64,000 nucleotides of DNA from JBCBRD01 sp039819785 (GTDB lineage Bacteria; Pseudomonadota; Alphaproteobacteria; Rhizobiales; Hyphomicrobiaceae): contig JBCBRH010000016.1 in NCBI GenBank assembly GCA_039819785.1, positions 1-64,000 on the forward strand. The letters are read 5' to 3'. The notes beneath the pieces are model-generated. The model was not told the origin of the DNA, made no database searches, and saw only the letters and a program-made list of their open reading frames with translations. The position numbers and the translations under genes are program-made. Shown one piece after another: positions 35,414-44,074 of this stretch; the first letter of the stretch is position 1; each line of letters opens with the position of its first letter.

Positions 35414-36865
35414 ATGACGTCGCTGACAGACAAAGTCGCAAAAGGTGCAGCCTTCAACATTGTGGCTGCTGCTGTTCGGATTGGGTCAGCCCTTCTCGTC
35501 CTGCCAATCCTTGCGCGCTTTTTGGAGCCGCGCGATTTCGGGCTTGTCCAAATGGGCATGCCGTTCGTCCTGCTGTTGATGTTCTTCAGCGATATGGGCA
35601 TTTCGCCGGCGGTCGTGCGTGCAGACAATCCCAGCCGGGCGCTGTGGTCGAGCGCATTTTGGACAACGATCGGTTTGTCGATCGTGCTCGCGGCCATTCA
35701 ATGTGCATCGGCCCCCGCCATCGCGCACTTCTTCGGTGAGCCTGAACTTGTTCCGATACTCTGGGCTCTGGCCGGTATCTTGGTCATTCAATCCGTCAGC
35801 ATCATGCACTATGCGTATTTGCAGCGCGCCATGCGGTTCCAGGTGATCGCCGGGATTGATATCGCCAGCCATATCAGCGGGATGGTCGTTGCCATCGCCA
35901 CCGGTGTCTACGGTGCCGGAGCATGGGCTCTGGTGTATCAACAACTGACACTTTACATCGTTAAGACCATCGGCCTGCTCATCATCTCGCGACCGCCGAT
36001 CAGCTTTTCGTTCGATTTTTCCGAAATCCGACGCATCCTCAGGTTTTCACTGGCGGTCACAGGCACGCAGGTTGTCAATTTCATGGGCGGGACCGCAGAC
36101 ACCGTGGTGATCGGCCGGTTCCTGGGGGCTGCCCCCCTTGGGTACTACAGCCTCGCGCTGCGCCTCATCATCGTCCCCATTCAAACGTTTTTCTCGAGCC
36201 TGACCGGCATCTTTCTGCCAGCACTTGCTCAAGCCAAAAACGAACCAGAACGTTTCAAGGCCGCGAGCCTGAAAATGTTCCGGACGATCACGTTTATCTC
36301 GTTTCCCCTGATGGCCGGCATTTCAGCGCTCTCCGAGCCAATCGTCGACGTTCTGCTGGGTGATCGGATGGCAGCTGTCGCGCCGCTCGCATCCGTGTTG
36401 GCCGTTGTTGGCGCCATTCGCAGCGTTGCTGGGCTACATAGTGCAATCCTCATGGCAATCGGCCGAAGTGATGTGTTGTTCAGGCTGGCGCTTCTTAACA
36501 ATTTCGTGGTTATTCTGGCAGTATTCATAGGGGCCGTTTACGGTCTCATGGGTGTCTGTGTTGCGGTTCTCATCGGCTCGCTTCTGGTATCTGGACCAGC
36601 CAATAAGATTGTTGCCTCGCTGATCAACTCGTCCTTTATCGAGCTTTGTAGCGTGATCGTCGGCAGCTTCATCAATGCCATTGGCATGGGACTGATTGTG
36701 TTCAGTGTTAATCTTGCGCTGACCAATATGGGATTTGGCAGCCTGGAACGGCTTTTGCTGTGCTGTCCGCTCGGCGTTGTCATTTATGCGGCTGGCGCAC
36801 TGGCGTTCCAGAGGAGCGAGTCGCAGGCATTTGTCGACATGGTGCGCCGTGTCATCACGGTTTAG
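35414..36865 (+). CDS. Polysaccharide flippase, Wzx/ExoT-like (MOP superfamily)
   Basis: Inner membrane lipid-linked oligosaccharide flippase of 483 aa with 12-14 hydrophobic segments. The opening KVAKGAAFNIVAAAVRIGSALLVLPILARFL followed by PRDFGLVQMGMPFV matches the Polysacc_synt family, as does the middle RPPISFSFDFSEIRRILRFSL and the conserved FMGGTADTVVIGRFLGAAPLGYYSLALRL, typical of the WzxC/ExoT group. It moves the finished repeat unit to the periplasmic face for Wzy. ATG 35414 is used; the ribosome binding site GTGG is weak. It is followed 85 bp later by a glycosyltransferase gene, so it probably starts the transcript 35.4-40.4 kb. Confidence 0.94.
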   Translation: MTSLTDKVAKGAAFNIVAAAVRIGSALLVLPILARFLEPRDFGLVQMGMPFVLLLMFFSDMGISPAVVRADNPSRALWSSAFWTTIGLSIVLAAIQCASAPAIAHFFGEPELVPILWALAGILVIQSVSIMHYAYLQRAMRFQVIAGIDIASHISGMVVAIATGVYGAGAWALVYQQLTLYIVKTIGLLIISRPPISFSFDFSEIRRILRFSLAVTGTQVVNFMGGTADTVVIGRFLGAAPLGYYSLALRLIIVPIQTFFSSLTGIFLPALAQAKNEPERFKAASLKMFRTITFISFPLMAGISALSEPIVDVLLGDRMAAVAPLASVLAVVGAIRSVAGLHSAILMAIGRSDVLFRLALLNNFVVILAVFIGAVYGLMGVCVAVLIGSLLVSGPANKIVASLINSSFIELCSVIVGSFINAIGMGLIVFSVNLALTNMGFGSLERLLLCCPLGVVIYAAGALAFQRSESQAFVDMVRRVITV

Positions 36866-36950
36866 CGTCTTACCATAATAGCGATGTGTTCCAGACTGTG
36901 ACGCACGTTGCACGTATGGCCCGAAATTGCCGGGCGGGAGCGTAAGAGAA

Positions 36951-37919
36951 GTGGCGGAACGTTTGCGAGACCCTCAACCTCTCGTGGCCATTGTCACCCC
37001 GGTCTACAATGGCGGCGCGCACTTGCGCGAAACCATGCGCTCGGTGCAGGCGCAAACCTATCCCAATCTCGTACATGTCGTTTTGGACAACGCGAGTTCG
37101 GATGATACAGCGGTAATTATTTCCGACTTCGCAGATCAGCGCGTGCCGGTGATTGCAGGAAAGAATAAAACGGTTCTCAAGCAGTACGACAATTGGAATG
37201 CTGCGCACGACCTGGTCCCGGGTTATGCGGCTTACATCAGATTATTGTGTGCCGACGACTTGATGGAGCCAGAGTGCACGTCACGGATGGTCGAGGTTGC
37301 CGAGACCGACCCGGACATCTTGCTGGTGGGCACGAATGTATCCAAAAACCATGTGCCCTTTCCATTGAACTGGGACCCCGCTGTTCCCGTGTTGGATGGC
37401 AAAGAGGTCATCCGGCGTTTTTTTCTAAACGAGATGGGCTTTTTCGCTGTCCATATGCTGATGCGTAAATCAGTGATGGACTGGCGCAAACCTCTTTACG
37501 ATGATGCCTATGTGGGCGCGGACTTTGAAGCCGTCTTGGGTATACTCAAACGTGGCAAGTTCGGCATGGTGCATGAACAGCTTGGCTTTGTGCGCATTCA
37601 TGAAGCGTCCATGACATCGAAGGTTATGTTGAAGAAGAATACGCATTTTGCGGATTTTCTTAGCGCGCTCCATCGCCATGGACCGGATGTGTTTGGGCCC
37701 GACACATTCAAACACCTCGCTGAACGATACGAAATGCACTACCTGCGTAAAAGTCTGCGATGGAAACTGCAGCATGGCTCGGATGCGACGCAATTGCACT
37801 TTGAACGGCTTAAAGCAGAACGCGGCGAAATCACACTTCGTGATTATGCGACCTGTTTGAAAGACTGGGTTTTGATCAAGGCTGGCTATAGAAAATACTG
37901 GGATGGTTTCCCTAGTTGA
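36951..37919 (+). CDS. Glycosyltransferase family 2
   Basis: A cytoplasmic GT-A enzyme of 322 aa. The nucleotide-sugar domain opens with PLVAIVTPVYNGGAHL and has VVLDNASSDDTAVII and the acidic DXD-like LLCADDLM near residue 97. The middle EMGFFAVHMLMRKSVMD is typical of the family's acceptor region. The acceptor and linkage cannot be read. GTG 36951 is chosen because GGGAG lies ten bases upstream; a TTG at 36927 is possible. The stop at 37919 overlaps an in-frame open region of the next gene but not its likely start (37952), leaving 32 bp between. Together with the next two genes it forms a run on one strand, likely one operon with the flippase. Confidence 0.86.
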   Translation: MAERLRDPQPLVAIVTPVYNGGAHLRETMRSVQAQTYPNLVHVVLDNASSDDTAVIISDFADQRVPVIAGKNKTVLKQYDNWNAAHDLVPGYAAYIRLLCADDLMEPECTSRMVEVAETDPDILLVGTNVSKNHVPFPLNWDPAVPVLDGKEVIRRFFLNEMGFFAVHMLMRKSVMDWRKPLYDDAYVGADFEAVLGILKRGKFGMVHEQLGFVRIHEASMTSKVMLKKNTHFADFLSALHRHGPDVFGPDTFKHLAERYEMHYLRKSLRWKLQHGSDATQLHFERLKAERGEITLRDYATCLKDWVLIKAGYRKYWDGFPS

Positions 37920-37951
37920 AACCCAATGACCCACAGATAAGGTCGCGTTCA

Positions 37952-39175
37952 ATGTCACAGAGAAGCCGGCTCCGGATTGGTTTTCGCGTTGGAGAGTTTC
38001 CCAAGCTGTCGGAAACCTTTGTGCTTGATCAAATCAATCACATGATCGCGCAGGGGCATGACGTCCAAATCCTTGCAGACCGGCGCGAAGATGTGGTGCT
38101 GGCTTCGACCCTCCGGGACTATGCCGACGCCTTGGCGCGGACGACTTTTCTAGAACCGCAGGATCACATCCGGGCGCAGATTTTCCAGCTGCTGCCCTAC
38201 CGGGTTCGTATGCAACTTCGCGCCAAGGCCGATGCGAAACTCTGTGCTGAAAACGATGTTGTCGTCTGCAATTTCGGTTGGTTTGGAAATGATATCGTCA
38301 AGCATCGCTCCGATCACCGACGCCATGCCAAAGTGGTGACCATCTTTCACGGCGCGGACTTGTCCCGGGACGTTCGTGGTGAACGGGACAGCGTTTATGA
38401 TCAACTCTTGCAGGACGGCGATCTTCATCTCGCGATCAACAGCAGGTGGCTGAATTGGTTGAAGGACCGTGGTGCATCCGGTGACAAGACCGTGCTCCAT
38501 TACCTAGGTGTGGACCCTGACACGTTCAAATTCGAACCGCGGCGTACAAAAGCCCCCAGTGAGCCATTCGTCTTTGCGAATGTTTGCCGTTTGGTCAGCA
38601 AGAAAGGCAATGACTTTGCACTCAAGGCGCTGGCCGAACTGCGCCGCCTTGAACCTCATCGCAAATTCGAATTCAGACTGGCGGGCGATGGGCCGTGTGA
38701 AGACAACCTCAAGCAGCTTACCGCATCACTCGGCCTTTCGGATGTCGTCACATTCCTGGGGCGCGTCCCGCACGCGGATATCCGCCGTGAGCTTGCAGCT
38801 GCCGATGCGTTCCTGGCACCGAGCGTTGTGGCCGATGATGGTGACATGGAGGGCATCCCCATTGCCATCATGGAGGCGATGGCTGTCGGTCTTCCAGTTG
38901 TGTCAACGGTCCACAGCGGGATACCCGAGTTGATCCAGCACAACGTCAACGGACGGCTTTGCGCGGAACACGATGTGCCGGGGTTGGCCGCCCTGTTGCG
39001 CAAAGTCATGACCGAACCTGACGAAACCCGGCGCTATGCCGTCGCTGCCCGGCGGACGATCGAAACGGTTTTCAACAATCACTTGTCGAATGAACGGTTG
39101 GAACATCTCATAACGGCGGTGGCCAGGGGCGAACAAATCGTGGATGCCCCACACTTGGTGAGGCAGGCGGTATGA
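37952..39175 (+). CDS. Glycosyltransferase group 1 (GT4), WcaL/ExoL-like
   Basis: A GT-B fold glycosyltransferase of 407 aa. It starts with RIGFRVGEFPKLSETFVLDQ, the pattern of the WcaL group of exopolysaccharide enzymes. The C-terminal half carries the donor site: FVFANVCRLVSKKGNDFALK near 200, FLGRVPHADIRRELAAADAFL, and the family E-x7-E-like region GDMEGIPIAIMEAMAVGLPVVST near 300. It would add a hexose to the growing lipid-linked unit. ATG 37952 has AAGG nine bases upstream; a longer frame begins at 37916 within the preceding gene's end. Its stop overlaps the next start by four bases (ATGA), so translation of the two is coupled. Confidence 0.92.
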   Translation: MSQRSRLRIGFRVGEFPKLSETFVLDQINHMIAQGHDVQILADRREDVVLASTLRDYADALARTTFLEPQDHIRAQIFQLLPYRVRMQLRAKADAKLCAENDVVVCNFGWFGNDIVKHRSDHRRHAKVVTIFHGADLSRDVRGERDSVYDQLLQDGDLHLAINSRWLNWLKDRGASGDKTVLHYLGVDPDTFKFEPRRTKAPSEPFVFANVCRLVSKKGNDFALKALAELRRLEPHRKFEFRLAGDGPCEDNLKQLTASLGLSDVVTFLGRVPHADIRRELAAADAFLAPSVVADDGDMEGIPIAIMEAMAVGLPVVSTVHSGIPELIQHNVNGRLCAEHDVPGLAALLRKVMTEPDETRRYAVAARRTIETVFNNHLSNERLEHLITAVARGEQIVDAPHLVRQAV

Positions 39176-40353
39176 TTGAACCCGTATCCGTTATCATCCC
39201 GACCTTCAACCGGGCCCGTTATCTGCGGCCGTGCATTGAGGCTGTGTTGAACCAATCACGCCCGCCAGCTGAGGTGCTGGTGGTTGACGATGGATCAACA
39301 GACAACACGGCCGAAGTGGTCCAAGAGTTCGGTGATTCTGTTCGGTATCTTGCCAAGCCGAACAGCGGGAAATCAGCCTCGCTCAATCTGGCTTTGACGC
39401 ACACATCGCATCCGGTGATCTGGATCATGGACGACGATGACATTGCGTCCCCCAAAGCGCTGGAGACACTTTCGAACCTCTTGGATGAAAATCCCGACGC
39501 GGGTATGGCGTTTGGCCGGTTCGACCGCTTTGTCAAGGATGAGAAGACGGGCGAGCGGACTTTCTTTCCCACCTACTGCTGGGTCGACACAACGCCTGCA
39601 ACGTTCCTCCCAACTGCACTTGAAGACTGCTTTGTTCACCAGCCGGGTATGCTCGTCAGGCGGTCTGTTTATGACAAAACCGGCCCTTTCAACGTCGAAC
39701 TGATGCGTTCTCAAGATTATGACATGCTCGTTCGGATCGCGCGGATCACGTCGTGTGTCAGCAGCGGTGACATCGTATTTCATCAGCGCCAGCATGACGG
39801 CGCACGGGGGCAGGCGGGTCGCCAATTTGATGAAACACGCCGGATGAACACGTGGGTCTCGTACGACCAGAAAATCTTTGAACCGCTGTATCATGAGATG
39901 CCGCTTGCTGACTTCCTTGCGAAAGGTACAGCGCTCGACACGCCCGAAGCGGAACGCCGCGCCCGGTTGCAGCGCGCTACCGTGATGGCGCGCAAGAAGC
40001 TTTGGCGCTTTGCGGTGGCGGACTTGAAGACGGCGGCGACCCTTTCCAAAACGCCTCTGACGGCTGAAGAGACCGCCATCATCCGCCGCTGTTTTGGCGC
40101 CAAGAACGGCTCAGACGAAGTGGGACGCGATCTCGAGGTTTCCGCCGCGCTTTTAACCTTGAAAGACGTTGCCCCATCAGGTCCGCAAATCTCGCGCGCG
40201 CTCGCCCGGGGGCTGGTTTGGAAATTGCGAGACGCGGTCAGGTCGCGGCAACATGATGTTGTGGGCAGACTGGGGCGTCTTTCGCTGTCGTTAGCTCTAC
40301 CGGGTCTCAACGCTTTTCGAACAGCGCGAAAACAGGCATTAAAGTCATCTTAG
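39172..40353 (+). CDS. Glycosyltransferase family 2 with C-terminal extension
   Basis: A GT-A enzyme of 393 aa that overlaps the preceding gene by four bases. The catalytic domain is clear: VSVIIPTFNRARYLRPCIEAV, VLVVDDGSTDNT, and the metal-binding WIMDDDDIASP near residue 88; RSQDYDMLVRIA near 182 fits the acceptor-side acidic motif. The last ~130 residues (from about 265) form a helical extension with no family I know (RARLQRATVMARKKLWRFAVADLK onward). The stop codon TAG belongs to the first bases of a dispersed repeat (see 40351-40452), so the insertion of that element may have set the C-terminus. Last two codons before it are TCA TCT. Confidence 0.9.
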   Translation: MIEPVSVIIPTFNRARYLRPCIEAVLNQSRPPAEVLVVDDGSTDNTAEVVQEFGDSVRYLAKPNSGKSASLNLALTHTSHPVIWIMDDDDIASPKALETLSNLLDENPDAGMAFGRFDRFVKDEKTGERTFFPTYCWVDTTPATFLPTALEDCFVHQPGMLVRRSVYDKTGPFNVELMRSQDYDMLVRIARITSCVSSGDIVFHQRQHDGARGQAGRQFDETRRMNTWVSYDQKIFEPLYHEMPLADFLAKGTALDTPEAERRARLQRATVMARKKLWRFAVADLKTAATLSKTPLTAEETAIIRRCFGAKNGSDEVGRDLEVSAALLTLKDVAPSGPQISRALARGLVWKLRDAVRSRQHDVVGRLGRLSLSLALPGLNAFRTARKQALKSS

Positions 40354-40452
40354 AGCCTGTTTGCTTTTCGTGGACCAGCAAAGCAGGCTCTGAGCTTTGG
40401 ATTTGGAGCATGTTCTGGGCGAAAACCGCGCACACTTTTCCTGAACATGATC
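40351..40452 (+). repeat. Dispersed bipartite hairpin repeat, copy 1
   Basis: A 102-bp element with two hairpins. Left: AGAGCCTG (40352-40359) pairs with CAGGCTCT (40384-40391). Right: GAGCATGTTC pairs with GAACATGATC (40443-40452), enclosing GAAAACCGCGCACACTTTTC. Related copies are at 53283 and 62761 and a degraded one near 59546. The core resembles, from memory, palindromic repeats frequent in Rhizobiales genomes. The first three bases TAG are the stop codon of the preceding glycosyltransferase gene. It may also act as a terminator. Confidence 0.9.
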
Positions 40453-40660
40453 TAGATGTGGGATGGCCCGGGACGCAAAGCGCGACGCAACGAACTTGAT
40501 TGGCTGCACGATTGATCAAAACGGCGGGGCACACCTTCTCGTTTGCCAAAATCATCGGAAGTCCAGTTTCAGCAGCATGACAGATGCATGATTTTTGCAT
40601 CGTCTTTAAAGTTGCCCGTGCGCTTTGGAAGATATGATACCTGCTCAAGGATGAAATCGC
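40354..40660. other. Intergenic region upstream of rfbF
   Basis: After the repeat (to 40452) about 200 bases remain before rfbF and hold no gene. The rfbF promoter may lie here; AAGGAT precedes its start codon (CAAGGATGAAATCGC), with a spacing of about eight bases. No other signal is clear. Confidence 0.5.
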
Positions 40661-41440
40661 ATGAAAGTCGTTTTGCTTGCTGGTGGATATGGGACGCGGA
40701 TCAGCGAAGAAACGAATGTCCGTCCAAAACCGATGGTGGAAATCGGCGGACGCCCCATCCTGTGGCATATCATGCGCTATTACGCGTCTTTCGGGCACAA
40801 AGACTTTATCGTGTGTTGTGGATATAAATCCGAATATATCCGAAATTATTTCTTGAATTACCGCGCAAGCCTCAGCGACTTCACGATCAACTTGTGTTCG
40901 GGCGAAGTCGACTTTCACCACACTGAAGCCGAGGACTGGTCCGTCACCGTGGTGGATACCGGTCTGGATACGATGACTGGCGGGCGCATCAAAGCCATCC
41001 AGAGCTTTGTTGGAAATGAACGTTTCTGCCTGACCTACGGAGATGGCGTCTCAAACATCGATCTGGATGCCCTCGTTGAAAGTCATGAGAGTTCCGGGGC
41101 AACGGCCACGCTGACTGCGGTGGCGCAACCTGGTCGTTTCGGTGGCCTCAGTCTTGACCCTCAGACTGGTAAAGTCCGCTCATTCCGCGAAAAAGCTGCC
41201 ATCGACGGCAGCGTGATCAACGGTGGGTTCTTCGTGTGCGAGCCTGGCGTTTTTGACGTCATCGACGGGCCGGACACAATCTGGGAGCGCGACCCGCTGG
41301 AGCGGCTTTGCTCGACTGGCAAACTCAATGCCTATCGTCATACGGGTTTTTGGCAACCGATGGATACCTTGCGCGATCGTAACTATCTGGAAGAGCTTTG
41401 GGATCGCGGTGAGGCGCCCTGGGTTCCACGGAAGGGCTGA
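40661..41440 (+). CDS. rfbF: Glucose-1-phosphate cytidylyltransferase
   Basis: Makes CDP-glucose from CTP and glucose-1-phosphate. Length is 259 aa, the usual size. The nucleotidyltransferase signature VVLLAGGYGTRISEETNVRP is at the N-terminus with PKPMVEIGGRPILWHIMRYY after it; also present are YKSEYIRNYF, CLTYGDGVSNIDLDALVESH near 125, where Asp binds metal, VNGGFF-like VINGGFFVCEPGVFD, and the C-terminal HTGFWQPMDTLRDRNYLEELW. AAGGAT precedes ATG. CDP-glucose normally goes to RfbG and then to dideoxy- or branched sugars, but none of those genes is in the window. So the product may be a donor itself or feed genes elsewhere. Confidence 0.95.
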   Translation: MKVVLLAGGYGTRISEETNVRPKPMVEIGGRPILWHIMRYYASFGHKDFIVCCGYKSEYIRNYFLNYRASLSDFTINLCSGEVDFHHTEAEDWSVTVVDTGLDTMTGGRIKAIQSFVGNERFCLTYGDGVSNIDLDALVESHESSGATATLTAVAQPGRFGGLSLDPQTGKVRSFREKAAIDGSVINGGFFVCEPGVFDVIDGPDTIWERDPLERLCSTGKLNAYRHTGFWQPMDTLRDRNYLEELWDRGEAPWVPRKG

Positions 41441-41534
41441 TGGAGGCTGACCCGGCCCGCGCATCAGGGCTGCCAGGTATCTGAGCTAACCGGTATCTGA
41501 GCTGTTGGGCGCCCGGCACCCAGGGCAGAAAAAC

Positions 41535-41560
41535 AGGCGCGGTCTGTTTCACCGGCGCCT
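41535..41560 (-). terminator. Hairpin terminator of the ExoO-like gene
   Basis: AGGCGC (41535-41540) pairs with GCGCCT (41555-41560), extended by GGT/ACC with one bulge. Read on the minus strand the stem is followed by GTTTTTC, so it fits an intrinsic terminator about 50 bp after the stop at 41610. It lies between the converging rfbF and glycosyltransferase genes. Confidence 0.7.
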
Positions 41561-41609
41561 CGTCTGATTTATGAGTCAACGGGGCCGCGACAGCCACGTC
41601 AAATAGGCT

Positions 41610-42611
41610 TCAGTTCGAGCTGGCAGTCGAAAGGATGCGCTTCTTGATCGCCTCTAGGCCGAAACGGCTCGCCAACGGCCAGATGGCCGGTGTCGTTGCT
41701 GTCGACATCAGGGCCTCCAGGCGACGGCCGGACTTTGCGTTTTCAATCACGTTGCAAAGCAGTTTTCCGTTCAACATGGCCTGATCATACGTGCGAGCTG
41801 CCCTGGCTATTCGCCTGTCATCGGCGTAGACCTCGGCGAGGCGCAATTCTTCGTTCGCGCGGATCATGGCGTCAAAATTCTTGATATTGAGACGCCAGGA
41901 ATTTGAACCGCGCCGCATGCGCCACTTGTAATAGCTCTCCGATGTGACAGTAAATTTCGCACCCGCAAGCATACAACTCAGAAACAGAAGATAGTCTTCG
42001 TTTCGCAATTCACCGTCGTCACGATACCTGATTTTTTTTTCGCGCATAAACGTCGAGCGGACAAGGGGCTTAATGTAACCCAGGGTGAAGTCTCCACCGG
42101 CCAAAATGACGTTTGCTTCGATAAACGTCGCGATATCGACGTCGATTGTATAGGGTTCGGCTTCCACAGGGATCATCATCGATCCGGTCGAGCTGCCGCT
42201 TTCGGTGACGCGCTTGTAGTTGTCAGCGACCATGTCAGCGCCCGTTGCCAGTGCGATGTCGATCATGCGGCGACTGCGCTCAGGCGGGATCACGTCATCT
42301 CCGTCGAAGATGGCCATCCAGGTTCCCGTCGCCATGCTGATCGCCTGGTTGCGGGACACGGAAATTCCGCCATTTTTCTCACGCCGATGGAATTTGATGC
42401 GAGGGTCGTTCTCTGCCAGCGACGTGACGATCGACGGGGTCTCATCGCTCGACGCGTCATCCACCACGATCAACTCAACGGTCACATCTGTCTGCGCGAG
42501 GGCAGATTGGATTGCCTCTTCGATGAATGGAGCAACATTGTAGGTGCAAATGAGGAAGGAGACGTCAGCTGGGGCATCCCTTTGTGTCTGCTCTTCAGCG
42601 ATAATCGTCAT
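41610..42611 (-). CDS. Glycosyltransferase family 2, ExoO-like
   Basis: A GT-A enzyme of 333 aa. Motifs are DVSFLICTYNVAPFIEEAIQSAL, LIVVDDASSDETPSI and the DXD segment MAIFDGDDVIPP near residue 100. The central GYIKPLVRSTFM and EDYLLFLSCMLAGAKF align with the gene at 25394-26386, marking both as members of the ExoO group, which in succinoglycan synthesis adds a glucose to the lipid-linked octasaccharide. It is transcribed against the main direction of the locus, divergent from the ExoM-like gene with 422 bp between. The true start is probably 42611 (ATG), as MTIIAEEQ leads directly into the domain. Its terminator is at 41535. Confidence 0.9.
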   Translation of the reverse strand: MTIIAEEQTQRDAPADVSFLICTYNVAPFIEEAIQSALAQTDVTVELIVVDDASSDETPSIVTSLAENDPRIKFHRREKNGGISVSRNQAISMATGTWMAIFDGDDVIPPERSRRMIDIALATGADMVADNYKRVTESGSSTGSMMIPVEAEPYTIDVDIATFIEANVILAGGDFTLGYIKPLVRSTFMREKKIRYRDDGELRNEDYLLFLSCMLAGAKFTVTSESYYKWRMRRGSNSWRLNIKNFDAMIRANEELRLAEVYADDRRIARAARTYDQAMLNGKLLCNVIENAKSGRRLEALMSTATTPAIWPLASRFGLEAIKKRILSTASSN

Positions 42612-43033
42612 GCTGCCTAAACTCCGCCCCTAATCCCCACTGTAAACCGCGTTAAAGATTGCAGATTTCCCGCGGAGTTTCGTTAGAAAAGTACGCTTAT
42701 GGTTGACTGGTCAGCCATGGCAAGACCGGCAAACGGTGCCCACAGGTTTGGGCGTTCCGCGCACAGTTTACGCTAACGGATGTTCCCCCATATGCGGCAT
42801 GTTCACACTAACCAAAGGCAGATGTCGTACTCAATGACAGTCGTGGTTATTTGAGTGCTTGGTGACGCCCTCTGCTTCCAGTCTGTGCCGGTTGAAAGTG
42901 AGGTGACAATCGACCAATGGTCTTGCTGCCAGCCACTCGAAGACAGCGGGCGACTACCTCAGGCGCCGCCAGACAAGCCTGCACTCCTCCCACCCGGCAC
43001 CATTGAGAGCCGGCATTATCCAGACGGGATCGA
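42612..43033. other. Divergent promoter region between two glycosyltransferase genes
   Basis: No gene is seen. These 422 bases separate the minus-strand ExoO-like and plus-strand ExoM-like genes. A near-palindrome GGTTGACTGGTCAGCC (about 42700-42715, one mismatch) could be an operator. The ExoM-like gene has GGGA upstream of its ATG. No -35/-10 pair is certain. Confidence 0.45.
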
Positions 43034-43975
43034 ATGACCACATTAACGATCGGGATCTGCACATACAGACGACCAGAGGGACTGGCCCGATTGCTTGATG
43101 CGCTTTCGCATCAACGGCTTTCCACGCTGTCCGACGAAGACGTGCGCATTCTCGTTCTCGACAATTGCCCCGAAGGCAGCGCCAAAACGCTGATCGATAG
43201 CGCCCAAGAAAGCGCGCGGTTCAAAACCGAATACCTTCATGAGCCGCGCAAGGGCCTCGCTTTTGCACGGAACGCGGTCTTGGCAAATGCTGCCAAGCAA
43301 GGCGCGGCCTATCTGGCATTCATTGACGATGATGAGATGCCCGAACCGGTCTGGCTGGAAGCGCTCTATTCCAGGCTGTGCGAGACCCGGGCAGCCGTTG
43401 CCATCGGCCCGGCGTTTCCGATGTTTGCGCACGCACCTGATCGCCGGTTGCCGCTGGCATCGTTTGCAACTCGGACGAAGGTTGTCGATGGCTTTGCTGA
43501 CGAGGGCTACACCTGCAACGTGCTGCTTGATGTGGGCGTCGTTCACGGCCTTGGACTGACATTTGATTTTGCTTTGAACGACGTGGGTGGCGAAGACACG
43601 ATGTTCTTCAAGGCCATCCGCGATGCGGGCCATAGGATCGCCTGGGCGGAGAAGGCTGTGGTCCATGACCTGGTGCCGCGCAGCCGTATGTCAGCTGGGT
43701 GGTTGTGGCGGCGGTGGTACCGGACGGGGGCGATCGAAGCGCGCCTGGGTCAATACCCGCCGGCCAGCGTGAAGGGGCGTGCGGTAAACTTGGCGAAAGG
43801 CTGTATCCGCCTGGTGGCGGGCGGGGGGCGCATTCTGGCGTCAGCGGCATTGTCGGGCTGGCGGCGGCCGAGCCGGACTGTTGCCAGCTTTTATACGGCA
43901 TGCCGCGGCGCGGGTCTGATTGCGAATGTGTTTGGCCGCGACTACCGCGAGTACGCGCCGACGAATTATCGTTGA
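43034..43975 (+). CDS. Glycosyltransferase family 2, ExoM-like
   Basis: A GT-A glycosyltransferase of 313 aa. It begins TIGICTYRRPEGLARLLDAL, the pattern of ExoM, which transfers glucose to the lipid-linked unit in succinoglycan synthesis. VRILVLDNCPEGS and the acidic YLAFIDDDEMPEPVWLEAL near residue 95 form the donor and metal site, and NDVGGEDTMFFKAI near 178 is the acceptor-side motif with GGEDT. The C-terminal ~90 residues (AGWLWRRWYRTGAIEARL onward) are basic and amphipathic, as in ExoM-type enzymes that sit on the membrane. It is alone on its strand and converges with the GH16 gene after 100 bp. Confidence 0.92.
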   Translation: MTTLTIGICTYRRPEGLARLLDALSHQRLSTLSDEDVRILVLDNCPEGSAKTLIDSAQESARFKTEYLHEPRKGLAFARNAVLANAAKQGAAYLAFIDDDEMPEPVWLEALYSRLCETRAAVAIGPAFPMFAHAPDRRLPLASFATRTKVVDGFADEGYTCNVLLDVGVVHGLGLTFDFALNDVGGEDTMFFKAIRDAGHRIAWAEKAVVHDLVPRSRMSAGWLWRRWYRTGAIEARLGQYPPASVKGRAVNLAKGCIRLVAGGGRILASAALSGWRRPSRTVASFYTACRGAGLIANVFGRDYREYAPTNYR

Positions 43976-44074
43976 GCGCTGTTGCGACCGCTCAGTTGGG
44001 CACGCGTTCCGAAGTCCAGTGTTGCGTTCGCGCTGATGTCCAGCTTCGCAGATGTGTGGCGATCGGCGGGGGCT

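Noticed and set aside
35208..35417. Plus-strand open frame of 69 codons before the flippase gene
   Set aside because: No family features and it overlaps the flippase start.
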